Source: Patiria miniata
Lineage: Eukaryota; Echinodermata; Asteroidea; Valvatida; Asterinidae
Reading direction: 5' to 3'
Assembly: GCF_015706575.1 (NCBI RefSeq)
Contig: NW_024037074.1
Coordinates: forward strand, 21,503,334-21,567,333
DNA length: 64,000 nt
This document shows positions 11,901 to 22,363 of this stretch, piece after piece (within the stretch, counting starts at the first letter, position 1; the number at the start of each line of letters is the position of its first letter). The notes below the pieces were generated by a model, which was given only the letters and a program-made list of their open reading frames with translations, was not told where the DNA came from and searched no databases. Made by a program: the position numbers and the translations under genes.

Positions 11901-12987
11901 AAATCCAAACGTGAGACATCACGTTGATGTGTACTGCAATGCATTGTGCAAAAAGACTCCTCAGCTATAACATTTTCATCGTGTAGATAAAAGAATACAG
12001 GTCAGCTCGTACGCGAGCCAACTCGTACGCGACCAACTCGTACGCAGGACAACTCGTACACGGACAAACTCGTACGCGGGCCAACTCGTACGCGTGATAA
12101 CTCGTACGCGGACCTACTCGTACGCGAGCCAACTCGTACGCGTGAGTATAGACTAGACTGAAACCGTTGGTTCGGGCGTGTAGGAAATTAGGGTCGGTCA
12201 GTTGTCCGGCACATTCTTTTTTTCTTAAAAGGGGATAATTTGGGTTACTGAGTGGTCCCAATTAGTTCAGTTTTAAATCAGCTTTTTTTGCTCATAACAA
12301 AAAAGTTATGATTTGTTTTCCCGGACCACTCGCACACTGTCGATGTCTGATCCTGGCTCACACCGTACGCTATACGACAAGATATTGCCACGTAGTGAGA
12401 ATTTAAATCGTGTAATGTCGCCCTCTATACAGCGCCCTCTTGTTGATCTGAGTGAATGCAAAATGTTTCATTTTTTAACAGAGGGCGCTATGTTCATTTG
12501 TCCATCGATTAAAAAACAAGTAAGCTGCAAGGCTCTTGCTGCACCTACCCAGAATACCTTGGGAATCAGACATACATTTCTAGAGCATGGAGAATGACGT
12601 AGATGGTTTTTGAACTGCCAAAAACTTGCCTTAAAATTGGATTTAAGGTCTCAAATTTCGCAGGTGACATGCTTGCAACTATAGCATTTTGATGTATGTG
12701 TTGTGTAAGCATTAATTAGCAAAATGGTGAGTAAAAAAACGTCACTTGTAATTTTGCACGTTTTTATGCACTCACGGTCCCAGTCTGGATCCCATCACAC
12801 AATGAATGAATAAAAAGCACCGGTCACAAACGGTAAAATGATCGACACTTACCGTTCTTTTGGTCTTCTGACAGCGCCTGCAAAGGAGGAAAGGTAAACA
12901 TTTCAGAACAAAGTAAACACAGTGTAAACAAAATGTAAACATCGTTAGAAGTTAAAGAGGGGAAAACGGACCAAAAAAACTTACCAT
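5951..12987 (-). CDS. MYL6-like: Essential (alkali) myosin light chain, MYL6/MYL1 type, six exons
   Basis: Joined coding exons on the minus strand are 12987-12985, 12877-12853, 9244-9104, 8374-8210, 7201-7124 and 5979-5951. They total 441 nt, coding 146 aa plus stop, close to the 150 or so of the family. All junctions are GT/AG and in phase. The protein is an EF-hand light chain that wraps the myosin heavy-chain neck. It opens with [19 protein letters not shown]-hand 1 (residues 19-30) is D-K-K-G-D-G with Q at position 12. EF-hand 3 (92-103, [12 protein letters not shown]) has the full calcium-ligand pattern. The fourth hand is degenerate, and the chain ends [10 protein letters not shown]. 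The ALGQNPT and [12 protein letters not shown] motifs are diagnostic of essential light chains rather than calmodulin or regulatory light chain. Exon 1 contributes only the ATG. Every large intron carries transposons. Muscle versus non-muscle use cannot be told. Confidence 0.93.
6206..6538. mobile_element. MITE family A copy 1 (in light chain intron 5)
   Basis: Inverted ends read ttaggccaaattaaa...gttaagcgtcctgcc on the left and their reverse complement at 6501-6538 on the right. A second copy lies inverted at about 35,268-35,590. Both contain a conserved inner segment that by chance can be read as NDIPALYGL. The sequence is non-coding. Confidence 0.72.
7124..7201 (-). CDS. MYL6-like: Myosin light chain exon 5
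   Basis: 78 nt. The acceptor is ATTTTGTAG and the donor is GAGG|GTGGGT. It encodes [20 protein letters not shown] followed by HVNYE, the degenerate fourth EF-hand. It is entered in phase 1 and left in phase 1. Confidence 0.93.
7407..7915. mobile_element. pogo/Tc1-like MITE with TA target duplication
   Basis: Starts cagtcgaccttcgttaa and ends gagtcgactg, with TA on each side (7405-7406 and 7916-7917). Several degenerate subterminal copies of the same motif follow inward (ttaatacaaac, gataaaacaaac-like). CAGTCGAC ends with TA duplication are typical of pogo/Tigger-like elements. It has no transposase. It lies in the light chain intron between exons 4 and 5. Confidence 0.75.
8210..8374 (-). CDS. 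MYL6-like: Myosin light chain exon 4 (EF-hands 2 and 3)
   Basis: 165 nt. The acceptor is TCTTTTTCCAG and the donor is CTAG|GTAAGC. It encodes [15 protein letters not shown] through the canonical loop [12 protein letters not shown] and helix LRHVLTSLG. Confidence 0.94.
9104..9244 (-). CDS. MYL6-like: Myosin light chain exon 3 (EF-hand 1)
   Basis: 141 nt. The acceptor is ...CTCACAG and the donor is AAAG|GTGAG. It encodes [12 protein letters not shown] through [18 protein letters not shown], that is, EF-hand 1 and the linker helix. Confidence 0.93.
9627..9706. repeat. 16-bp minisatellite, five units
   Basis: Five tandem 16-bp units of the form cccagaccaactcaga, each with one to three changes, inside light chain intron 2. 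The unit length matches the array at 12,003-12,144. Confidence 0.85.
10087..10293. mobile_element. MITE with cagtccttctgatttga ends
   Basis: The left end cagtccttctgatttga at 10087 is mirrored by tcaaatcagaaggactg ending at 10293, and the motif ctcagg flanks both sides (10081-10086, 10294-10299). The middle holds three tandem copies of ttctaggtgtgtgat. It lies in light chain intron 2. Confidence 0.78.
10799..12789. mobile_element. 2-kb long-inverted-repeat foldback element
   Basis: The left arm, 10799-11170, is an imperfect reverse complement of the right arm, 12430-12789 (ends cccagactg / cagtctgga). Shared blocks include the segment around catcaaaatgctatagttg and the stretch around gagggcgct. 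A further inverted pair, tatctacacgatgaaaat, lies at about 11,175-11,200 and 11,967-11,990. The interior carries small hairpins and a 16-bp minisatellite but no transposase. It fills much of light chain intron 2. I could not identify a clean target duplication. Confidence 0.75.
12003..12144. repeat. 16-bp minisatellite (aactcgtacgcg...)
   Basis: About nine tandem units of roughly 16 bp with the core aactcgtacgcgagcc, CpG-rich and imperfect, lying inside the long foldback element just interior to its right arm. Confidence 0.9.
12853..12877 (-). CDS. MYL6-like: Myosin light chain exon 2 (ALSEDQKN)
   Basis: A 25-nt microexon between acceptor CCTTTGCAG and donor GTAAG. It encodes ALSEDQKN plus the first base of a Glu codon completed in exon 3. 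It is too short to be found by open-frame scanning and was recognised from the family N-terminus. Confidence 0.88.
12985..12987 (-). CDS. MYL6-like: Myosin light chain exon 1 (start codon only)
   Basis: The ATG at 12987-12985 is followed directly by a strong donor, GTAAGT. The upstream 5' UTR begins at an unseen point above 12,988. The 107-bp intron to exon 2 is in phase 0. A start-codon-only coding exon is typical of this gene family. Confidence 0.82.
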
Positions 12988-13555
12988 GTCGATCGGAATA
13001 ATTTGACAATTCAGCTAATCAGGCACAATTTACTAAAACGTACCAACTAAATTGTTCATGTGAGCGATTCTCTAATGTCGAGGTGTTGTAAGTTTCGAGT
13101 ATTTGGTTCTGTGAGGTATCGAATACCTACCGCGATAAGCGCAGCCGACATCAATCCATTGTGGGGGATGTTCCTAAAATTGAACCGTTATTATTCGAAA
13201 TTTTCAAAACAAACTTGTTACATTGACATTTCAACAATGTTACAGTCAAAAATAGCTCATTTCAAACAAACAAATTGTGATCATAATAAAAGCACGCCCG
13301 AAGGATTATCCGATTCAGCATTGCGTTCAATCTGCACTTGGTACATAGTATAGCTTGGGGATGTGAATGTTGGTTTATGAGTTTGGGGAAAACCCTTGTA
13401 TTTCTTTGATAAGACAGTAAATCCCTTCCCTGAACATGCAACTCGATTTTATTGTTGCCAAGGGAGGAGTTGGGGGGGGGGGGAGGGGTCAAAGCAAATG
13501 CCTGCATGCTAAAATTCCCTACTGCCGGCAGTTACACCCCCTCTTGATACCGGAT

Positions 13556-13725
13556 CAGTGGCGTAGCCAGGATTTTTCTTCAGTGGGTGGGTGGGGGGGG
13601 GGGGGGGGGGGGGGGGCGCACATGGGGGCAAGGGCAAACCTTTTATCATTTTTCGAGGGTGGGCAGGGACATTTGCCCCCCCCCACCCCATTAAATTAAC
13701 AGCAATATAACTTAGCGCCTCTTTG
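13556..13725. mobile_element. hAT-like poly-G MITE, one terminus recognised
   Basis: The left end cagtggcgtagccagg is the terminal motif that recurs at 33.2, 54.7 and, in variant form, 28.4 and 47.9 kb. A poly-G tract follows. The inner block around tttatcatttttcgagggt and the segment ttaacagcaatata are shared, in opposite orientation, with the element at 61,314-61,565 and its flank. No matching right terminus was found, so it may be truncated. Confidence 0.6.
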
Positions 13726-16700
13726 GACGCTAAGGGGCTCTCCTTTTTTTAACAATTATTTAGCACTACAAAGCCGTAGGGTTAAGGGGGTAACGCGATT
13801 AAAATCGAGTAGTAAAATGTAATCATCTACATCCCCTTTCTATTTAATTATTCTTTTTAAAAAACACACTTCCTGGGAAATTAATAAATGTACAGTCTTC
13901 CGTGGGAGTCCGGTGAAGCGTGAATATCCGACTCCATGAAATGCGAGGAGTACGATAATATGCTATTTTTTGGATCATAATGGAAGAGTTACCTGTCACG
14001 TGCGAGGGATTAATCAATAAAAGGGAAAAAGAGGTCCGATTTTCATAGGAGTCGGAGTTTCATATGACACCGGCTCTCTAGTATCGATTTTGTACTGACA
14101 GAGTATCGATACCACTGCCCTTTTATTAGAATCCATCACACGTACAGTACTAACGATTTAGTCAACGACATCAGTGGTCACGCCCCAAAACTTGGCATAC
14201 CGAGAAGTTCCGGTGTGTGTGGTTTCGATGAGTCCAACGTAAAGGAATTTCATAAATTCAATGGTTTGCAGGCGTATTGTCAGAACAAAGTCAATGTAAT
14301 GAAAGAAGACAATCGAGTCTTTAGATACATGTCATTGGAATATCAGGTTTTTTCTTTGAGCACAAAGGTTGATGAAAAGTTCGTCCCGGCATGGGGGAAG
14401 GGCACGTTAAGTCATCTCCTGTGGTCATGGTGGTAGTTGATATTTCTGGAATTTCTGAAAAATAATGATATGCATTTAATCAGTAAAGGCCTTAGTACGA
14501 TTTTTTTGAAGTTTTGAAACCACTTTCCAGTAAACCGTGAAAAAAAGGAACATTATGTTTGTTGAGACCATGCCCACTATATAGTAGGCCTAATGCAAGA
14601 GGAAGGACACACTTAGAGCATTAGTTTACGTTGCGGATGGGGTTTACGTGGTGTCATCTTGTATTAGGCCCCCAAGTCTAGGCCTGCATGATACCCCCCC
14701 CTCCCCCCGCTGCATGCCAAAAACAACAACAAAACACCAGTCTCGAAAAATCACAAATTACGCCTGGTGACTTTTGAATAGGCCTACCTTGCAATTAATG
14801 TTTATTGAAAAGTGATTTGAAAATAAATTAACACTCCCATTATAATTAGCATTTAACTCAAAGGAAACATTCTGACAATAGGCCTAAATGGAAACATATT
14901 TCAACTGTGAATTAATGCGAAAAATTATGGGTAGGACCTAAATTCGATTTTAAATTGCTAATTAACTTTCCTGAAGTACGGTATACTTAATTTTGCAGCA
15001 GTACTTTTGGGCTGTGAGCTGAATGGTGAACATGTAATGTAAGTCAACTATACACATCTTGCAAAGATTATCTTATTTTGTTCATGATATCAAGTCGTGA
15101 AAGGCTCATTGCAATAAACAAACCAAGATACAAAACACAATTGGTATCACCATAATTAAGCCGTCTATACGTGTGCAAATGCAATTTCTTTCTTCCAAAA
15201 CTTTTAATTTGTGCTGTCCGATCGACTCTAATTCAGATCAAAAAAATACTGAGAACTATAGAAATGAAAAGGGACGCCCTATAACCAGCATTTAAGGGAA
15301 AGAGACTGTACACGGCAATAGCTATAGTTCCCATGACCTTTGCAGAGCGGAACTCAATTCTTAAAAAATATTAAAAGTTTTCTCTCATCTGAATAATCGC
15401 TAAACCGCAGCATCTTGACTTTTTGTATTAAAATTAAAGAAAACAGCGACAAAAACATTGAATACGGCGCAGAATAAAGAAGCAAAAAGTATATGCCGAC
15501 GAGTTTGCCTGAATAATATGATCTTGTATAGGAGGCAAGCCTGAAGAACCAAACTCAGGCCTAAAATGTTTCCGCCACAAAGTTATAACTACAGCCTTTT
15601 ATTATAGTCACGTGAGTCCTGCATTTTGCACTATATAATTATAGATTTATATAAAAAAAATCCCTATTGCGTTTTTAAAACCTTTTATTTCTGGAGAAAA
15701 TGTACCCGCTGTAATTTATTCGTCGAGGAGAACGTCAGTCACAGAATTATTTACGACCTCGTTTGAACAGAAAATGAATTTCTAATCGCAAACCTTCCGC
15801 AGCGTGGAAAATTCTTCACTTGTTCCCACTCTTCACTGAGTGAAGTTTCATGAATTGTTAATAATATCCAGCTATAATGTGGCGCCTCTGCCTTTGCAAT
15901 GTACTCTCCTAAATGTAATTTATCTGAATAATTCAATTATGAGGAGTACCATCTCGAGTTAAAAAGGGATGGGATTTATTTGCAGGTAAACAAGACCCGA
16001 CTAATAAAAATTCATCAATCACTGCAGATGAGTGCCATTAACATTAAAGATGTAGAGTGTACTATTAATATCTTGGACGTGAAATCACAAATGTTGATTT
16101 AGGCTTTTGCTCGTACACAGAGATGATAGGAGTGATTCATCTGCCACTAAGCGTCATCGCACTGAGTACCGATTTACTAACTTTAAGCGTCCGCCTAAAC
16201 TTTGTTTGAAGACACAAGAACAAATTTCAAAAGGAAAACGAGAGCCAAGACGTATATGGTGCCCGTCCTCATTCACAAAGGCAAATCTCCCAACGTAAAG
16301 TCGTCAGTGACTCTCATCAAACGGCGTAGTCGGTTCCTTGCCACGATGGGAACAATTTATGGCCATTCCCCCCCCCGTTTTTTAATTCTTTCCTCTTTTC
16401 GATTTGTATGTGGGTGTGTGTGTGTCAAATATTGAGGTATTCCAGCGTGAGAAAGGTTGTAAAGTTTAACCATTCATCAAATGACTGAGCGTGATTTAAG
16501 GTGGCTTGGTTGCTAGACCTTTTAAAATTCTTACTTTCCTCGAATGCTCTCCCCCTTCTGGTTGGCAGACTATGCACATTACGTTTTGAGGCAAACCAAT
16601 GGTTGCGTAACAAAACCTGGGAAATTTCATTGCAAAGTTATCTTTTTACAGAGTTGAGCTCTTTAAAACTTCCGTCATATTTTTTTGTTTGTCTTTCCGT

Positions 16701-19070
16701 GGGAGATCAGCAATACATGTCGTACTTTGCACATGAGCACAGTGACACTGCCCTCATCGACTCTACACCAAACGGCCATGGCGCCCTCTACATGCCATGT
16801 ACACTCCGCCCGTCTGCCTTCGGTTCATGGGCGCCAGGATAGTCGCACAAGACCAGTAACAAAGGTCTCTTTATGAATTGATCTAGGAATTTTAAAACAA
16901 TACTACATGTGTCTCTGAATTATTTCACAAGGTACATGGAAATAGAAAAAAATACCCCCCCCCCCCAAAAAAAGATGCTGACATACGGTTTTACTTTCAG
17001 CTGATGATTATACCAAAACTTACTCTTAGAGTGAATTGTCTTCCACAGTTACCCTATAATAGCCCCACATTGCAAAACCCCCAATGTGGCGTTTTAAAGA
17101 GCATCACTTCAAAAATGCACAAATTTCGAAGGTCACATCATGGGCATTTACCAAATATAAATTCCAACGATGGCCAAAATCACAGCAAGAATTTACTGCT
17201 TGTAGTTTTACAATCTGCCACTTTCACAGCCCTCATATTACTTCATAACTGACGGGAAAATGGAAGCGTACATAAGAATTTACCAAGTGCAAAGATTAGT
17301 CCTATACTATTGTTTAAACATGAGGTATTTCCCTCGAGCACGATCCAACATGTCTGCCATGAAGCCGTCAGTATCTATCACTGGTCCACTCACAAGAAAT
17401 CATGTCTTACTTCTTGGCTTTGTAAGTGATATTATAGCTAACTTCTGTACGACAAAAGAGTCCACTTAAAAACACGAGGACAACAGCAGTAAAATGCGAG
17501 CACTTAGAGTCCTACCTATTAGGTGTTGGTTTGGACTGAAGTCTGCGTGGTAGGAAACCGTATGTACAATGTACATGCAGATACAGCAGAAAGTGGCCAA
17601 CAGCCGTTTCCATGACAACCCTGAAGATATTTTCTTAGATGGATGCTTCTCTTGCTTGCCTGACCTAGATCCCGACCGGCGCGGTTTCAAATTTCCTTAG
17701 ATGCCACAGTTGTCTGAAGTGGGGTAACAAAGAGAAACAGGCTGTGTGGGAAAAGCATTCTGCCTCATTTCACAGTGCAGAAATGGACGCAAAATCGCAA
17801 CGAAGATGTTCTCATAACATAATTGAATAGACATAATGCGTTAAGGCGGAGTCATGGTAGTGGCTTTGTATCGCTGGGATAAGCTTGGGTAAACCTTTTG
17901 TTCACTCGTTGTTACTTAATTACAAAGAACGCTCTCTAAGAGTAAGACCCCATGCATGCATCCGGGTCTTTATTATAATGAAAGTTGTATTGCGCATGAA
18001 AGTTTGTGTGATACATGTGTGAACATTTTGTCACTTATACTGACAGTCGAATATAAAGTTATGTTGATACGATTTCCTAACGATACAACAGGAATAAGAG
18101 TTGGCTTAATTTGGATTCGGTTTTTTAATGACTTTTAAAATTTGCATTTCCATCTTAGCTCTTTCCATTTCGTTTATTGCAACAACAATGAACAAAAAGT
18201 AGGATTTTCTGAATTCTTGGAAATCAACTCACAACATTATGGCAACATTGCATCATGCATGCCAACCAAATCTAACGAACAGATTAACATTACTGATTCG
18301 GTTTATGGGTTTATGGTGACAGCACACAAGCAAAGACCAAAGACTCCGCGCCGCTACAACTTGGACAAAATACGTTAAACATTGATAACTGGTTCTTACA
18401 GGTTGAGAATGCGTTTCACCCTGGCGAATCCGGGGGCGGGGGACAACTGGAGACACATTTCCCTAACAAGTGTCAATGTTTTTTTTTTAATAGATAAACC
18501 CGAAGAGGAGTGAAGAAGAATATTATTCTCTGATGCAACTCATCCCCTTTTCCTCTACGGATTCGTAAAATATGAATAAACGGGAAAAGGGGTGAACGAG
18601 TGCACCCTATAGCGTCAGCTGAGGTGCAGACTTTCCTGATTAGAATTTTCAACAGCCGTTCATTAACATTCGTAAGGTGGTCCAACAAAGTGGTCTCGTA
18701 AATTATAAGCTTTGCTTAATTTCCTACCTCCAAACATTTCAAAGTTGGTTTTCATTTTTGTTCTGTTTTTACTGAAAAGTGCATAGGAACTGCAAACGCT
18801 TTCCTTGCGAAAAAACATACTGCACGCACATGGCGGGCTTTACCCCTTGAGTCGGTTACCTTCACCAAAACCTGAGGATGACAAATACTACTAAAAATTT
18901 GTCGAGTTTACCATTGACAAAGTAAAAGCTTGGACTGTTTACATAATTAGTCTAAGGTCTTTTCAAGTTACATAATATTTATGAAGATTCCTTTGATATT
19001 AAATTGTATTTTTTTTTGTTACAAAGGTTTTTTTTACTACTCTTTTCTGTGTGTAAATATATTTTAGCCA
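13726..19070. other. Intergenic, no gene recognised
   Basis: About 5.3 kb without a recognisable gene. It contains poly-C runs near 14,690, 16,370 and 16,955. An open frame at 17,690-17,466 (minus) would encode one hydrophobic helix and is followed by a possible donor, but lacks an ATG and any known domain. Confidence 0.4.
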
Positions 19071-19073
19071 GCA

Positions 19074-19079
19074 GTCTCT

Positions 19080-19130
<51 letters not shown>

Positions 19131-19147
19131 GAGCCCACCCAGGGACG
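19074..19147 (+). tRNA. trnN(GUU): tRNA-Asn (anticodon GTT)
   Basis: 74-nt cloverleaf with complete acceptor stem (gtctctg with cagggac), D arm, anticodon stem ttcgg/ccgaa, GTT at 19108-19110, and T arm ggtgg/ccacc. The internal A and B box positions (tggcgcaatcgg, ggttcgagccc) are intact, and a TCTTTTG terminator follows 8 nt later. First unit of a small tandem array. Confidence 0.95.
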
Positions 19148-19236
19148 TCAAATCTTTTGCATTTGCAGTGTATACCTTGATGCCACTTTGATAAGGCTAC
19201 AATAGTTGAGTTCTTTACTGAAGGGAATGCTGACGG

Positions 19237-19242
19237 GTCTCT

Positions 19243-19293
<51 letters not shown>

Positions 19294-19310
19294 GAGCCCA
19301 CCCAGGGACG
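19237..19310 (+). tRNA. trnN(GUU): tRNA-Asn (anticodon GTT)
   Basis: Identical in sequence to the copy 163 bp upstream, with the same spacer and TCTTTT terminator. Second unit of the array. Confidence 0.95.
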
Positions 19311-19405
19311 TCAAATCTTTTGAATATGCCGGGTTTACCCTTGATGTTACATGTAAATGAAATAAGTTAAAGTAGTTGTGCTCTTAACTGAAAAGACTGT
19401 TCACG

Positions 19406-19482
19406 GCTCTCCGTGGCTTAATCGGTTAGGGTGTTCGGCTGTTAACCGAATTAAGGTTGGTGGTTCGAGCCCACCCAGGGAT
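19406..19482 (+). pseudogene. tRNA-Asn pseudogene
   Basis: Third unit of the array. The anticodon loop and T arm are preserved. The acceptor stem no longer pairs (gctctcc against agggata), the D stem is altered, three bases are inserted after the anticodon stem, and no T-run terminator follows. Confidence 0.8.
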
Positions 19483-19529
19483 ATTTCTTCTTCTGCAAGT
19501 GAGTTGATTTTGTTTTAGCCTATTATTAA

Positions 19530-19695
19530 GGGAATAAATGTGAGCTTCGGAGGTTTTTATCACTCTGTTTAAGACCACTTAGAGTCTGGGTGCTGATAAT
19601 TACCCGAGCCGGAGGCGAGGGTAATTATCAGCACCCAGACTCGAAGTGGTCTTAAACAGAGTGATACATACCGACGGAGCACATATTTATTCCCA
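19530..19695. repeat. Long imperfect hairpin
   Basis: Arms 19530-19604 and 19619-19695 are inverted copies around the loop gagccggaggcgag. The inner 45 bp of each arm is nearly perfect. The motif gtttaagacc(a/g)gc recurs at about 20,055 and 20,090, so the hairpin may be one end of a larger element. Confidence 0.78.
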
Positions 19696-21903
19696 TTCAT
19701 AAGTACCTTTTCGGTAAGAAAAAATCATATAATTCGTTCAAAACATCCCGATTTTGTTCAACAAATTCACTTTATGCTTTTTGAAACATCCCTCTTGCAA
19801 AATAATGGAGTGTTCAGCTGGCGAGTAAGATGTAAACAACCCTTTTATGGAGATTGACGCGCGCGTAGCATGTTCTGCGCGATGTCACGCAGAACGCACC
19901 TGGCGCGTTGCGTATTGAATTTAGAACTATAAAATTCTGACTCCCTGGTAGTGTTGCGCATGCCTACGTGAGGATTGTGAACGTTCAACCAATGAAACGA
20001 TAAGAGGCGCTGGATTTTTAGGAGTCCACATTTTATTGTGACACTGGAAAAGTGTTTAAGACCAGCTAGCCATGTCTTTATCATCCGTTTAAGACCGGCC
20101 ACGTGACGGGCTCTCGACCAATAGGAATGCGTAAACTGTCTAAGGTATTTATGAATGTTGTTTAATGATGATGATCAGGTAAGTTAAAACTTTTGCATAT
20201 CTGACTTTTAAACAGTAATTTTTATGCTTGTATACCCGTATTATTGCACTGCATTTTCTGTGTGTATTTAAAGGCTTTAAACTCCGCAAAATCAGTTTCT
20301 AACAAGTTGTCATTGTTAAGTGACATTAGATGGAGACATAGAAAAAAATAAACGTTTAAGAAAAGGTGAATACTATTCAAACCACCTGACGGGCAAGCGG
20401 AGAAACGAACATCTTGCCTCAGAATCTTAAAATTCTTCGAGAGGAACCATTTTCTTTCAGTGTACACTGTTCAGCGTCGAAGCTTTTGTAACATTAGGGT
20501 AAGCTGACGGTTCGTGCAGGTCGTGACTGAATGGACGAGATGAAGTGACGAGAGCAGTCACTATCATGTACTTCACTGTGTGGGTTGACGTGGGTTTAGA
20601 AGTACATGTATAGGTCAACGTACGTTATGAATGCCCCTCCTCAGCCGTTTCTACAGTTACCATTCAATTTACATTGGAATAACATACGTGGTCTGATTAT
20701 CTTTCTCTTTTCTTTTCTGTCCACATCTATCCCCCTTTTTTTTCGATTTCTAGATTTTCGCCTTGTACGTCATTGATGAGACTGGATAAATGACTTACGT
20801 GTTAAGATTCCACTTCCCTAAATGTTCGACCGAAGGCGTCTAAGAGCAATACTCCTTCAAGTTGTGGGCCTTTCAGTATAAAAATTGCCGTTTTGAAATG
20901 TGTCAAAAGAGACGCGCGACAGTCTTTGTGATTCGTTGAGTAGATCCCTGTCATTCCTGTCTAAATGCAGAAACAACAGTGTGCAAGCTCAGTGCACCTC
21001 GGGATCAATAACGCATAAGCTAAGCCACCCCAATGTAGTGGGCAAGCTACAAGAGTCAAGCTTTGTCAAGACACGGACCTAGAAAACAAACAAGGAGACA
21101 CGGACCTAGAAAACAAATAAGATACAAGTGCAAGTGCAGCTATATAGCGCAGGCGCAGCAGACGATTCCAACCACGGGACGGGACGGATTCTTCAATTTA
21201 TGCACGCGTTTGACCGACATCGTTGTCTCCATTTATTACCTCCGAGGGGTACAGTATAGACGGTCACGACGCGATATAACCACCGCTCCAGCGTCATTTC
21301 AAAGACTTCACGTGTCTCTCGCAGTGTTACCTCTCTACCTATCTTCATACAGGCCTCAAGCTACGCTTAGAGGTTACTTGGCAGTGTAGGGTCAACTGAG
21401 TTCCTCTTACAAACCATGGATAATCCAAGATAGAAAGCAGATATAAAAAACTTGCGGGACGACTCGAGATTTCATGCAGGTGTTCCCGTGGACAAACCTC
21501 AGGCGTCGGTCGCAAGATTTGTGTTCAGTGCGGTGCTGATGGCAATACATGATATCCGTGAAATTTTACCCATTCTCCCGAACTCATCTCTGGGTATAGC
21601 ATGAAGTCCTCGTGATGAAACGCCACAACCACGCTATCTAAAATTCTAATCAAATCTGACGGTACATCGAGTTCTCTTGAGTGGCATTGAAATGGAATGG
21701 GCAAAAATGACTCGGACGTGTCTTTAATACTGGAGCAAATCAAAGTTATGGGGAAAAATCTAGACGTCGTTCGTGCCACGTTCTTTTAGTGATTTTCAAC
21801 TCTGTCAAGCGTGGTTTTAGTTCAATTTGTTGAGACTACCATCTTTGGCAAATGAACTCTCAAAGGAAGTTAACAGCTTAATGTGGAGCTACTTTACGTC
21901 ACA
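19696..21903. other. Upstream region of the receptor gene
   Basis: No gene recognised. It includes a tandem duplication of about 27 bp (acacggacctagaaaaca, 21,070-21,118). The receptor promoter and 5' UTR should lie somewhere here, but no TATA box or initiator is evident. Confidence 0.35.
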
Positions 21904-22363
21904 ATGGAACTAATGATATCCCCCAATACGACTGCAAATAACTTGTCAACTGCGTCACCGCAGATGGACGACCCTGACATATGGTGGCCTGTCCATGTCG
22001 TTGTAATGGCGATCATTCTCGCACTTGCCTTCTTAGGTAACACCAGCATTTGTTGGATAATCCTGACCGATCAAAAACTCCGCTCGGTTCCCAACACACT
22101 TGTCTTGAACCTTGCCGTGTGTGGGTTGTTTACGGTGATAGCCAACGGCCCACTGGTGTTGTTGGTCCTATCTGGGGACTCGAGCAGTTGGAAGTACGGA
22201 AACGCTGCCTGTCAATTCAACGGTTTCACAACCTCGGTGTACGGACTGGCGTCGGTGTTAACCCTAGCCCTGATTTCCGTCAATCGGTACCAGATGGTCA
22301 GAAGATCAACCGGCCAGTTTGCCTCCTGGTTTAATCGGTCTTCCATCAAGATACTTATTGGTG
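21904..22363 (+). CDS. Receptor exon 1 (N-terminus to TM4 start)
   Basis: 460 coding nt ending ATTGGTG|GTAAGC. Encodes TM1-TM3, NRYQMV and the second intracellular loop. The donor is a good match to consensus. Confidence 0.92.

Noticed and set aside
17466..17690. Minus-strand frame with one hydrophobic helix and a possible donor (HLIG|gtagg)
   Set aside because: It has no ATG, a stop just upstream and no convincing acceptor, and no partner exon was found.
19093..19314. Minus-strand open frame reading TSLGGLEPPTFRLTAERANR
   Set aside because: It is the antisense reading of two tRNA-Asn genes; this peptide is a well-known spurious database protein.
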